Origin: an uncultured Metabacillus sp.
GTDB lineage: Bacteria > Bacillota > Bacilli > Bacillales > Bacillaceae
Direction of reading: 5' to 3'
Assembly: GCF_947503125.1 (NCBI RefSeq)
Contig: NZ_CANNCR010000034.1
Coordinates: 1-46,806 of the forward strand
Length of the DNA stretch: 46,806 nucleotides
In this document: positions 24,656-33,136 of the stretch, one piece after another
Layout of the letters: every line of letters begins with the position of its first letter
Position numbering within the stretch: the stretch's first letter is position 1
The notes under the pieces: model-generated
Told to the model about the DNA's origin: nothing
Database searches by the model: none
Seen by the model: the letters and a program-made list of their open reading frames with translations, nothing else
Translations under genes and position numbers: made by a program

Positions 24656-27112
24656 ATGGTAAGTGTGTTGCATCAACAATTCTTACACCCTCCAGAGGAA
24701 TTTACCCCAATTCCTTTCTGGTTTTGGAATGATCACTTAACGAAAGAGGAAATAATTAGACAAATCAATGATTTCTATGACAAAGGGGTTACAGGATTCG
24801 TTTTACATCCAAGAATTGGGATCCCTGAGGTAATCGTTTTTTTATCGGATTATTTTATGGAATTGGTTCACACAGCCGTAGAAGAAGCAAAGCGGTTAGG
24901 GATGTTGGTTATTTTATATGATGAAGCTATGTATCCTTCTGGTTCAGCTAAAGGATTAGTCGTTAAAGATCATCCGGAATATGCAAGCAGAGGATTAAAA
25001 ATGATCGAATATCCTTGCGATACGGAAAATGAAATAACGATCGATCTATCGGAGGGAGACTCAATCGTTTCGGCTCAAGCAGTTAAAAAGCAATCAGCGG
25101 AAACAGTAGATTTATCAACATCACAATTATTAGATTACGAAAATGGAAAAGTCTCGTTTCGTCCTCCCGATGATGATAACTGGTCGATTCTCGTTTTCGT
25201 CGAAACGTATTCAGGGGGAAATATTCGTGGTATCCATTTCGGTGAAGACGATGGTGAAGAAAATGCACCAGCATCTGCTGATTTATTAAATCCTGATGCA
25301 GTCGCAAAATTTATTCAGATCACCCATGATCGATACTACGATCGATTGAAAGACTATTTTGGTAATACCGTCATTGCCATGTTTACTGATGAGCCGGATA
25401 TTTTGGGAAGAGGGTCTACTAAAGGCTTGAAGCCTTGGACCAGAGATTTTCTCACTGATTATAAACAGCATGGAAACAAAGAAAGGCATTTAGCCTCCTT
25501 GTGGTTTCATACCGGAGATGAAACAGAAACACATCGAATAAACTATAGTAAGGCTGTTAATAAGAGATTAACCGAAGCTTATTATAAACAAATAAGTGAC
25601 TGGTGTGTAAGCCATGGTATTGCCTTAACAGGTCATCCAGCGAAAAGCAGTGACATTGGCTTGCTTGACCATTTTCAAATACCTGGACAGGATGTGGTGT
25701 GGCGTTGGGTTGCACCAGAGGATGGAAAGGCGTTAGAAGGGGAACATTCTACAGCCGGAAAGTGCTCAGCAGACGCAGCAAGGCATAGAGGCAGACGAAG
25801 AAATCTGAATGAATTTTTAGGAGTTTGCTCAAAAGAAAGTCCATGGGCGTTAACTCCAGGAGACATGAAATGGTATATGGATTGGCTGCTAGTCAGAGGG
25901 GTTAATCTCCTTTGTCCACACGCCTTTTATTACTCAATTGAGGGAGAACGGAGAAGTCACGAACGTCCGCCAGACGTTGGTCCGAATAACTTGTGGTGGC
26001 CGTATTACAAACCATTTGCTCAATACATGAAGCGCCTAAGCTGGTTAATGACTGATTCCGTAAATCAAACATCTGTAGCAATTTTATGTGGAGAAGATCA
26101 TTTGCCATGGAAGGTTGCCAAACCTTTATTTGAAAATCAAATCGAATTCAATTATCTAGAGGAAGCTTTGTTTTTATTAACAAGTCATCTAGGGGATGGA
26201 AAAATAGAGATTGTGAACCAATCTTATCAAACGGTGATTATTGAAAATGGCTTAAAACTCGAAGCCGATTCCATAGCTAAGCTGGAACATTTCATTCAAA
26301 GTGGAGGAGAAGTTATCGTTCTGACGGGTGAACATGAATCTTCGACAGTTAAAGGGGCAAAAGTTATTCAAAGTCCTGATAATGTTGTTGATGCTCTATC
26401 CAGAATTCACCGAGAAGAAGTTATAATTTCCCCTGCATGTAAGGACATAAGAGTCAGTAAAATCGTTAAAGATGGTAAGCTCTTTTATTTCTTTGTAAAT
26501 GAAGGAGAAGAAAATTATAAAGGTTCCTTTTCCTTGAAAGAAGTGGGAAGAGTCGAAAAATGGGATGCTTGGACAGGTGAAATAGAACAAGTAAACCTTC
26601 ACCGGAAAAATGGTAAATTAGTTGCTCCATTGAATGTTGAACGAAGATCTTCGATTGTGTTTGCTGTTGATATTGCTCAAAAGCCCTTGATAGAGGAGGA
26701 AGTAATTCCTGACTTTAAAACAGAATGTATTGAGCTCGATCATAATTGGATTATTGATAACAGAAGAAATCTTGTATTGGGATCATGGGTTCAATGGGAA
26801 GGCATGGAATCCTATTCGGGAACCGTAACCTATAAGAATCAGTTTATTCTAGAAGATATGGATTCATTAACAAAAATCTACCTAGACTTAGGCGAAGCTT
26901 ATGAAATTGTAAAGGTGACGGTAAATGAACATGAGATTGGTGTGAAAATGTGGGCACCTTATCGATTTGACGTTCATCCAGCTTATCTTGTAAAGGGTGT
27001 TAATAAACTGACTGTGGATGTCACGAACAATCGTGCAAATGAAATGGACCATGCACGATTAATGTCAGGATTACTTGGTCCGGTTTCATTTGAAATATGT
27101 CGTAAAAAATGA
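24656..27112 (+). CDS. Large glycoside hydrolase, GH106-like (alpha-L-rhamnosidase-related)
   Basis: An 818-residue protein without signal peptide. The N-terminal half is a TIM-barrel-type hydrolase: FWFWNDHLTKEEIIRQINDF at the start, LYDEAMYPSGSAKG (Glu90) and MFTDEPDILGRG (Glu246) offer candidate carboxylates, and HPAKSSDIGLLDHF and LLCPHAFYYSIEGERR follow. The C-terminal about 130 residues form a galactose-binding-like jelly roll (GSWVQWEGMESYSGTVTYKNQF). This architecture is that of GH106 and related unassigned proteins. The substrate may be rhamnosides or other plant-wall glycosides; activity is inferred only. AAAGGAG lies ten bases before the ATG. It is followed by a GH4 alpha-galacturonidase, which supports pectin-derived oligosaccharides. 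Confidence 0.7.
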   Translation: MVSVLHQQFLHPPEEFTPIPFWFWNDHLTKEEIIRQINDFYDKGVTGFVLHPRIGIPEVIVFLSDYFMELVHTAVEEAKRLGMLVILYDEAMYPSGSAKGLVVKDHPEYASRGLKMIEYPCDTENEITIDLSEGDSIVSAQAVKKQSAETVDLSTSQLLDYENGKVSFRPPDDDNWSILVFVETYSGGNIRGIHFGEDDGEENAPASADLLNPDAVAKFIQITHDRYYDRLKDYFGNTVIAMFTDEPDILGRGSTKGLKPWTRDFLTDYKQHGNKERHLASLWFHTGDETETHRINYSKAVNKRLTEAYYKQISDWCVSHGIALTGHPAKSSDIGLLDHFQIPGQDVVWRWVAPEDGKALEGEHSTAGKCSADAARHRGRRRNLNEFLGVCSKESPWALTPGDMKWYMDWLLVRGVNLLCPHAFYYSIEGERRSHERPPDVGPNNLWWPYYKPFAQYMKRLSWLMTDSVNQTSVAILCGEDHLPWKVAKPLFENQIEFNYLEEALFLLTSHLGDGKIEIVNQSYQTVIIENGLKLEADSIAKLEHFIQSGGEVIVLTGEHESSTVKGAKVIQSPDNVVDALSRIHREEVIISPACKDIRVSKIVKDGKLFYFFVNEGEENYKGSFSLKEVGRVEKWDAWTGEIEQVNLHRKNGKLVAPLNVERRSSIVFAVDIAQKPLIEEEVIPDFKTECIELDHNWIIDNRRNLVLGSWVQWEGMESYSGTVTYKNQFILEDMDSLTKIYLDLGEAYEIVKVTVNEHEIGVKMWAPYRFDVHPAYLVKGVNKLTVDVTNNRANEMDHARLMSGLLGPVSFEICRKK

Positions 27113-27123
27113 AAACGCTTTGG
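27110..27123. promoter_or_regulatory. Candidate cre (CcpA) site before GH4 gene
   Basis: TGAAAACGCTTTGG overlaps the stop of the preceding gene. It has the central AAACGCTTT core of a CcpA site but lacks the final CA. It lies about 190 bases upstream of the GH4 start. Confidence 0.4.
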
Positions 27124-27315
27124 CAGGAAAAGGGACAAGATGATCAAAATAGAATTTCGAACTAATTAATCTCTTATCTTGGGGATTGGACCCATTAAAT
27201 GCTAATAATGGTTATAATAATTAAATGATAATATCGCAAAAATAACAAGGTAATCGTTTCCTTTTCTCGAATATTAAGGTAAATAGCTTACAAGATAAAA
27301 AGGAGGATTTTTTCA

Positions 27316-28725
27316 ATGAATAGGAAAGTGAAGGGGAAAGACTTGCAAATTGCCTACATCGGAGGCGGCTCTCGAGGCTGGGCATGGGGGCTAATGAGTG
27401 ATCTTGCTCTTGAAGGCAGTTTATCTGGAACAGTGAAGCTATATGATATTAATTATGAGGCAGCATGTGCGAATGAAACGATTGGAAATCGTTTGTACGA
27501 ACGTGGGGATGTTGTTGGCAAATGGAAATATGAAGCTGTTGCGACAATGGATGAAGCGTTGCAAGGTGCAGATTTTGTCATCATTTCTATTCTTCCTGGT
27601 TCATTCAATGAAATGGCTTCGGATGTTCATGAGCCTGAAAAATATGGAATCTATCAATCTGTTGGCGATACAATTGGGCCAGGAGGCTTGGTCAGAGCTT
27701 TACGTACGATTCCGATTTTTGTAGATATTGCAGAGCATATTAAAAAGACAGCTCCAAATGCATGGGTGATCAATTATACAAATCCAATGAGTCTATGTGT
27801 TCGTACTTTATATACGACATTCCCGGAAATCAAAGCCATTGGCTGCTGTCACGAGGTATTTGGTACGCAAAAATTGCTAGCTTCTATGCTAAAAGAAATG
27901 AAGGGAATTGAAGGTGTAAGCTACAATGATATTAAGGTTAATGTATTAGGAATCAATCATTTTACTTGGATTGATAAGGCTTCCTATGAAGATATCGACC
28001 TATTCCCGTTATATAAAGAGTTTGTTGACAAATATTATGAAGAGGGCTATGAGGGAACAGAAAAGGGTCATTGGATGAACAATCATTTTGCCTCTGCCCA
28101 AAGGGTGAAATTTGATTTATTTAAAAGGTTTGGTTTAATTGCCGCAGCGGGGGATCGCCATTTAGCGGAATTTATGCCAAATTCATGGTATTTGCAAAGT
28201 CCTGATCGAGTAAAAGAATGGAAGTTTGGTCTGACAAACGTCCAATGGCGAATTGATAACAGAGAAGAACTTCTCGAAAAAGGCAAGAGACTTTCAGAAG
28301 GCAAAGAAGAATTTGTGCTTCGTTCAACAGGTGAAGAGGGCGTTGAGATGATCAAAGCATTACTTGGCTTAGGTGACTTAGTAACAAATGTGAACCTGCC
28401 AAATAGAGGACAAATCCAAGGATTGCCATTTGATGCAGTTGTAGAAACTAATGCCTTATTCAGAAATGACAGCATTCAGCCTATCTGTGCAGGCCAATTG
28501 CCGGGGCCAATTCAAAACATGGTCTCACGACATATTCATAATCAAGAAACAACCTTTCGAGCAGCCCTAACAAAAGATAAAGAGCTTGCATTTCAAGCCT
28601 TTGTCCAGGATCCGCTTGTTAGTCAGCTTAGCCCAGATCAGGCGAGTGAACTATTTGAGAAAATGCTTTTGAATACTCAAAAATATTTAGCAGGTTGGAA
28701 CTTGGCGCAAACAGTTACAAGTTAA
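27316..28725 (+). CDS. lplD: GH4 alpha-galacturonidase (LplD-like)
   Basis: A 469-residue NAD- and Mn-dependent GH4 hydrolase, closest by recall to B. subtilis LplD (alpha-galacturonidase). The N-terminal Rossmann motif is AYIGGGSRGWAWGLMSDLAL, followed by VGDTIGPGGLVRALRTIPIF, the GH4 block VINYTNPMSLC (Asn156) and the metal-binding CCHEVFGTQKLLA (Cys178, His179), then VLGINHFTWI (His215). GH4 enzymes use transient oxidation at C3 and elimination. LplD releases galacturonic acid from small pectin fragments. The start follows AAAAGGAGG after a 200-base gap holding a possible cre site, so it may have its own promoter. The sister alternative, GH4 alpha-galactosidase/glucosidase, is less likely given the CCHEV form. 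Confidence 0.85.
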   Translation: MNRKVKGKDLQIAYIGGGSRGWAWGLMSDLALEGSLSGTVKLYDINYEAACANETIGNRLYERGDVVGKWKYEAVATMDEALQGADFVIISILPGSFNEMASDVHEPEKYGIYQSVGDTIGPGGLVRALRTIPIFVDIAEHIKKTAPNAWVINYTNPMSLCVRTLYTTFPEIKAIGCCHEVFGTQKLLASMLKEMKGIEGVSYNDIKVNVLGINHFTWIDKASYEDIDLFPLYKEFVDKYYEEGYEGTEKGHWMNNHFASAQRVKFDLFKRFGLIAAAGDRHLAEFMPNSWYLQSPDRVKEWKFGLTNVQWRIDNREELLEKGKRLSEGKEEFVLRSTGEEGVEMIKALLGLGDLVTNVNLPNRGQIQGLPFDAVVETNALFRNDSIQPICAGQLPGPIQNMVSRHIHNQETTFRAALTKDKELAFQAFVQDPLVSQLSPDQASELFEKMLLNTQKYLAGWNLAQTVTS

Positions 28726-28747
28726 GTTCAGGAAAAAAGAAAACTTG

Positions 28748-28796
28748 GGGACAGTCCCTCACAAACACAAATATTGATGTTTGAGGGTACTGTCCC
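28748..28796. repeat. Hairpin repeat (GGGACAGTCCCTCA type) doubling as terminator
   Basis: GGGACAGTCCCTCACAAACA (28748-28767) pairs with TGTTTGAGGGTACTGTCCC (28778-28796). It lies between convergent genes. The GGGACAGTCCCT core resembles a dispersed hairpin of Bacillaceae genomes. On the minus strand it is followed by a T-rich tract, so it could terminate the MocR-type gene. Confidence 0.65.
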
Positions 28797-28823
28797 TTTA
28801 GAAATTATGAAATAACAAGTTTA

Positions 28824-30224
28824 TTATTCCGCAATCTTAACTAACCGCTTAACTCCTTCCCGAAGCTGGATCTCATTTACAAATGAATAACTCAAGCGAA
28901 TCCAAGATGAGAATTGCTCTAATGGATCACAAACCACGCCTGGCACAAAGGATATTGACTGCTCAATACATCGTTCCACCAACCATTCAGTTGATAGGTG
29001 CTCAGGAAGCTTTATCCACAAATTTAAGCCTCCGTTCGGACTGGTCCATTGCCAGTCTGTTGCCGAAAGTTCATCCTCCATGATTTCCCTGCGAATCTGC
29101 AGGGCAATGCGAAGTTTTTCCAAATGCTGCTGCATCCGAAGAGATGAAAAATAATGAAGAAAGATCTTCTGATTTAAAAGCGGTGAACCATTATCAGCTA
29201 ATGATTTTGCCGATAGTAAAGATTTGAGTAATGGTGATTGGCAAATAACAGCCGAAATTCTCAACCCAGGTGAGATATATTTACAAAAGCTGCGGATATA
29301 AATTACTGTTCCTGCTGTATCATACGTATAAATTGGCTGCGGTGGGGGCTGCTCGAAATAGATGTCGTGATAGGCATCATCCTCAATTAACAGGCAACGA
29401 TACGTTTCAGCTAAATCTACTAATTTTTTTCGCTGCCAGGCAGGAACTGTATAACCAGTCGGATTATGAAAAGTTGGATTAAGATAAAAGAGGCGCGGCT
29501 TATACCGTTTCATATAGGATTCGATTAGTTGTAAATCATATCCCTCTGCATGAATATCCACGGTTACGATATGGGCTCCTTGTGCTCTAAAAATATCAAT
29601 TGCCGCACTGTAGCTAGGTCTCTCAAACATAACTGTGTCTCTTGGCTTAATAAAAGCTTGCGAGATTAGGTGAATTGCTTGCTGTGAACCAGATGTAATC
29701 AGAATATCATCAGCGCTAAGATAAGTTTTATATTTGTTTATAAAATAGTTCGCTAGTGCTTCCCGCAGTTCTTCATCCCCTTGCACAGTTGAATAGGTTG
29801 CAAGCACTTTTGGATACATATCAAACACTTTTTTCACGTAATCTGATAAAAAATGATTCGGCAGAAGATTTGGATCGATCAATGCTTGAGAAAAATTAAA
29901 TAATCCGGGTGTCTGATGAATGTCATATAAGTGATTTTTCTGGACATATGCCGAAACAATTGGAGGATCGATCATTTCAAGGCCAGTCTTTTCACTTGTT
30001 TGGACAAAATAGCCTGATTTATCTTTCACATACACTTTTCCATGCTCTTTCAGCAATTGGTATGCTTTTAACACTGTTAAACGATTGATCTTCAAATCAT
30101 CTGCCAATTGCCTGACAGAGGGAAGCTTATCATGTTCCTTCCATTCTTTGCGATCGATTCTGTGGACTACATAATCATAGACCTGTTTGAACAAATAATC
30201 ACCTTGATGAACCGCCTTGCTCAC
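28824..30224 (-). CDS. MocR-type transcription regulator (GntR HTH fused to class-I aminotransferase)
   Basis: A 466-residue fusion. The N-terminal winged helix of the GntR family (KLPSVRQLADDLKINRLTVLKAYQLLKEHGKVYV, about residues 34-67) is joined by a linker to a fold-type-I PLP domain. The PLP lysine is Lys315 in SFCKYISPGLR, with the cofactor Asp in LIEDDAYHD, so PLP binding should be intact. Such proteins sense PLP or amino compounds (PdxR, GabR) and often control a divergent gene. Here that is the EamA exporter, with two direct repeats between them. A TAGGAGGAT-like site (complement at 30230-30240) precedes the ATG. Confidence 0.93.
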   Translation of the reverse strand: MSKAVHQGDYLFKQVYDYVVHRIDRKEWKEHDKLPSVRQLADDLKINRLTVLKAYQLLKEHGKVYVKDKSGYFVQTSEKTGLEMIDPPIVSAYVQKNHLYDIHQTPGLFNFSQALIDPNLLPNHFLSDYVKKVFDMYPKVLATYSTVQGDEELREALANYFINKYKTYLSADDILITSGSQQAIHLISQAFIKPRDTVMFERPSYSAAIDIFRAQGAHIVTVDIHAEGYDLQLIESYMKRYKPRLFYLNPTFHNPTGYTVPAWQRKKLVDLAETYRCLLIEDDAYHDIYFEQPPPQPIYTYDTAGTVIYIRSFCKYISPGLRISAVICQSPLLKSLLSAKSLADNGSPLLNQKIFLHYFSSLRMQQHLEKLRIALQIRREIMEDELSATDWQWTSPNGGLNLWIKLPEHLSTEWLVERCIEQSISFVPGVVCDPLEQFSSWIRLSYSFVNEIQLREGVKRLVKIAE

Positions 30225-30273
30225 ATTGAATCCTCCTCATATATTTTCTTTATTGTATCATCGATAAGAACCG

Positions 30274-30304
30274 ATCTGTTCTATTAAAATTAATCTGTTC
30301 TATT
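30274..30304. promoter_or_regulatory. Two direct repeats, probable MocR operator
   Basis: ATCTGTTCTATT occurs at 30274-30285 and again at 30293-30304, 19 bases start to start (about two helical turns on one face). It lies in the 118-base gap between the divergent MocR-type regulator and the exporter. Direct repeats are the usual binding pattern for this regulator family. Confidence 0.7.
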
Positions 30305-30342
30305 GTTCTCCTTTTATGATGAAATAAAAAGGAGGAGTTTAG

Positions 30343-31326
30343 ATGGTTATTGTCAATTATGTACTCATGTGTTTTATCTTTGGAACAACATTTTTAGCAA
30401 TTAAAATTGGTGTGGATGCAGGCTTGCCGCCACTCTTCTCTGCAGGGCTCCGCTTTTTTCTTGCTGGATTGCTGCTATTTAGCTTTATAGCTTGGAAAGA
30501 CAAAGCGACAATTCGCTTTTTGTTTCGAAAAGAGATGTTTTTGACAGGAGTGGGCTTAACGTTTGGAACATTTGCTACATTATACTGGGCTGAACAATAT
30601 GTAACCTCAGGAATTGCTGCTGTTTTATCTGCTACAGGTCCGATGATGATTATGATGATTCAGTCATTTGTGTTAAAGCAAAAAGCAGCAGGCAGCTCCT
30701 TTATAGGATGCATCATTGGGGTTGTCGGTGTCATGCTATTAATTCTTCCTAGCTTCTCGATTGAAATTAGTCCGTTTTGGATGATTGGTTGTATAGCGAT
30801 TATTGTCGGTGAAATCTTTTACGCATCAGGAACACTTTATTCAAAGCATGTGATCCAAAAATTTCAATCAACATCACCTATCGCTTTAAATGCAGCTCAA
30901 ATGATGCACGGCGGGATTCTATTAATCGTATTATCATTATGTACTGAGAAGATTCAGCTCGATGCTTTTTTAAGCTATGCTTCATTGGGCTCGCTTCTCT
31001 ATTTAATTGTATTTGGTTCAATGGTTGGTCATAGTCTGTATTATTGGCTTGTGTCACGTACAAATCCGATCTTTCCGTCTACTTGGCTCTATATCTCACC
31101 GATCATTGCCGTTATATTAGGTGTTGTCGTGTATGATGAATATTTTTCATGGATGACCGGGATAGGCGCATTAACGATCATCGCTGGTACGGTATTGGTT
31201 AATTATGAAACAATAAGGGGACTGCTCAAAGGAAAGCTGACGAATTTTCATAGTATATTCTCTTTTACGTTAATGAAAGGTTCCGGCGGAAATCTAGTAA
31301 TGAAAGCAAAAAAAGTGAAAAGATAG
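30343..31326 (+). CDS. EamA/DMT-family transporter (probable exporter)
   Basis: A 327-residue membrane protein with ten helices in two EamA repeats (about 1-130 and 145-285): FIFGTTFLAIKIGVDAGLPPLFSAGLRF opens the first, and SLYYWLVSRTNPIFPSTWLYISPIIAVILG lies in the second. Members export amino acids or other metabolites. The C-terminal about 40 residues after the last helix are basic and longer than usual. AAAAAGGAGGAG precedes the ATG. It is divergent from a MocR-type regulator that probably controls it, so the cargo may be an amino compound or vitamin B6 vitamer. That is inference. Confidence 0.9.
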   Translation: MVIVNYVLMCFIFGTTFLAIKIGVDAGLPPLFSAGLRFFLAGLLLFSFIAWKDKATIRFLFRKEMFLTGVGLTFGTFATLYWAEQYVTSGIAAVLSATGPMMIMMIQSFVLKQKAAGSSFIGCIIGVVGVMLLILPSFSIEISPFWMIGCIAIIVGEIFYASGTLYSKHVIQKFQSTSPIALNAAQMMHGGILLIVLSLCTEKIQLDAFLSYASLGSLLYLIVFGSMVGHSLYYWLVSRTNPIFPSTWLYISPIIAVILGVVVYDEYFSWMTGIGALTIIAGTVLVNYETIRGLLKGKLTNFHSIFSFTLMKGSGGNLVMKAKKVKR

Positions 31327-31335
31327 TTTTTTTTG

Positions 31336-31378
31336 AACCCCTCTTAAGTTATCACTTTTAAAAAAGAGGGGTTTTTTA
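31336..31378 (+). terminator. Terminator after EamA transporter
   Basis: AACCCCTCTT (31336-31345) and AAGAGGGGTT (31364-31373) pair perfectly and lead into a run of six T. Confidence 0.9.
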
Positions 31379-31496
31379 CTCTTTTTTAGATGAATGATTC
31401 TGTTATATCATATTTATAAAGAAAGGGTATAAGACAGCAGCTTTCTCCTTAGACGATCCTTTAATGGCCCTTATCTGACGAAAGGGAGAGTGGGAA

Positions 31497-32993
31497 ATGA
31501 TTAGAAAGTTGATTTATGCATGTGTCGGGATGTTCTTTTTGCTGCCGCCATTAAGTCATGCAGGCTCTTTTGGCAAAGACGATCCTTCAGGAATTCCAGG
31601 ACAATGGTATGTTGGCACGAAACCTTCTAATGTATCACCTTCAAAATATCCGATTCTCTTTATCCACGGATTAAACAGCTCTTCAAAAACTTGGTGGAAT
31701 GAAAATAATATGTATGATACTGCTTATCAAAATAGTTACGAAACCGCCTTCATTGATCTTCATCCAACAAAAAATATGTGGGATAATGGCAAGCTATTAG
31801 CCGGAAAAATTCGTGATATATCTAATTATTTTGGTGAAAAGGTTGTCATTGTTGCCCATAGTAAAGGCGGGATTGATGCACAGTCAGCCCTTGTTCATTA
31901 TGGAGCTTTTCCGTATGTGGAAAGAGTTATCACCTTGTCAGCGCCTCACTACGGATCACAATTAGCAGACCTTGCTTATAGCAGCTGGGCCGGATGGTTA
32001 ACTGGGATAATCGGAAGCAAAAATGATGCAACCTATTCCTTGCAAACTGGTTATATGAATTATTTCCGCTCCAAAACAGATTACCATGCAAATGCTTATA
32101 AAAATCCCTTTTATACGTTTGGCGGAACGAAATGGGGAAGCTTTGGCAGCTCGCTTTATTGGGGCGGTCTCTATCTTAGCGGCTACGGCGCAAATGATGG
32201 TGCCGTCACTGTCAACAGTTCGAAGCTATCCTATGGAACTGAGTTAAAAGTCGGTGAATGGAACCATACAACGATAAAAGAAGGCACCTCCACATTCCAT
32301 TTATTTAAACCGTATTTAAATGAACTATATGAGACAGCCGGCAGTACCATCCAAGCAAAGGATTTCGTTGCAGCAGCTTCTACTGATCTTGCTTCTTATA
32401 CAAGAGGAGGAGAATTTACAACGAAACAACAGGAATCATTTGTTGTCGAAGAAGGGGTAAAAGAAATCACGATTAATTGGATCAGCAGTGTACCCGTAAC
32501 TGAGCTGACACTTAAAGATCCTACAAATAAACCATACACGTCATTTACCATTGAAAAGGATGCAACAGGGTATTTCAGCAATGCCTACCATCATTCGCTC
32601 ACCATTCAAAATCCTCAGTCAGGACAGTGGTCTCTTAATGCAGAATCAGACAAGCTGGCACGGTATTTACTTAACATCACATTTGATAGTCCTCTTCTTG
32701 AAAATCTAAAAATAGATCTTACTGACAAAAATATTAAGTTTAATACAAAAGACAGCAGGGTGCAGATAAAAACAGATTTGATGGTTGAATACTATAAAAA
32801 TGGGAAATTAAAAATGGGAAACATATTGATAAAGGAAGGACATGATGGAAGCTTTAAACTTCCTAAAATCGGTGAAGGGGTTTATAATATAACGATCGAT
32901 ATGATAGGGAAACTGGATAAACAAAGGTTTCAAAGAACGATGATCAAAACAGTTTATATAGACGCTGCGGGTAAAGTTTATTTTAATCAGTAA
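31497..32993 (+). CDS. Secreted alpha/beta-hydrolase lipase/esterase
   Basis: A 498-residue protein with a Sec signal peptide at 1-22 (cleavage near LSHAG). The alpha/beta-hydrolase domain has the oxyanion strand PILFIHGLNSSSKTWW near residue 53, nucleophile Ser122 in VAHSKGGIDA, and a PHYGSQLADLAY segment after it. The histidine is probably in GEWNHTTIKEGTSTFH near residue 260. About 220 C-terminal residues form beta-rich domains (cell-surface or substrate-binding type) with no recognised name. It is monocistronic. The upstream 170 bases hold AAAGGGAGAG as ribosome site. Triacylglycerol or ester substrates are likely; specificity is unknown. Confidence 0.85.
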   Translation: MIRKLIYACVGMFFLLPPLSHAGSFGKDDPSGIPGQWYVGTKPSNVSPSKYPILFIHGLNSSSKTWWNENNMYDTAYQNSYETAFIDLHPTKNMWDNGKLLAGKIRDISNYFGEKVVIVAHSKGGIDAQSALVHYGAFPYVERVITLSAPHYGSQLADLAYSSWAGWLTGIIGSKNDATYSLQTGYMNYFRSKTDYHANAYKNPFYTFGGTKWGSFGSSLYWGGLYLSGYGANDGAVTVNSSKLSYGTELKVGEWNHTTIKEGTSTFHLFKPYLNELYETAGSTIQAKDFVAAASTDLASYTRGGEFTTKQQESFVVEEGVKEITINWISSVPVTELTLKDPTNKPYTSFTIEKDATGYFSNAYHHSLTIQNPQSGQWSLNAESDKLARYLLNITFDSPLLENLKIDLTDKNIKFNTKDSRVQIKTDLMVEYYKNGKLKMGNILIKEGHDGSFKLPKIGEGVYNITIDMIGKLDKQRFQRTMIKTVYIDAAGKVYFNQ

Positions 32994-33136
32994 ATGTTAC
33001 TTGGCGCTTTCCTTTAAATCTAGGCAAGCGTCTTATTCGTGTCCAACAAGCATGAAAAAGATATAGATAACTCTTAATAGGGCATAATATATGTAAAAAG
33101 ATTCCGAACGACATATCCATCAGGAGGAAGGATTTA

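Noticed and set aside
28083-28475. 130-codon minus-strand frame
   Set aside because: It is antisense to the GH4 gene, has low-complexity Ser/Pro-rich composition and no ribosome site.
31400-31430. Sigma-B promoter (GTTATA ... GGGTAT) before the lipase gene
   Set aside because: The spacing of about 17 bases is outside the usual 12-15 and the -35 box matches poorly.
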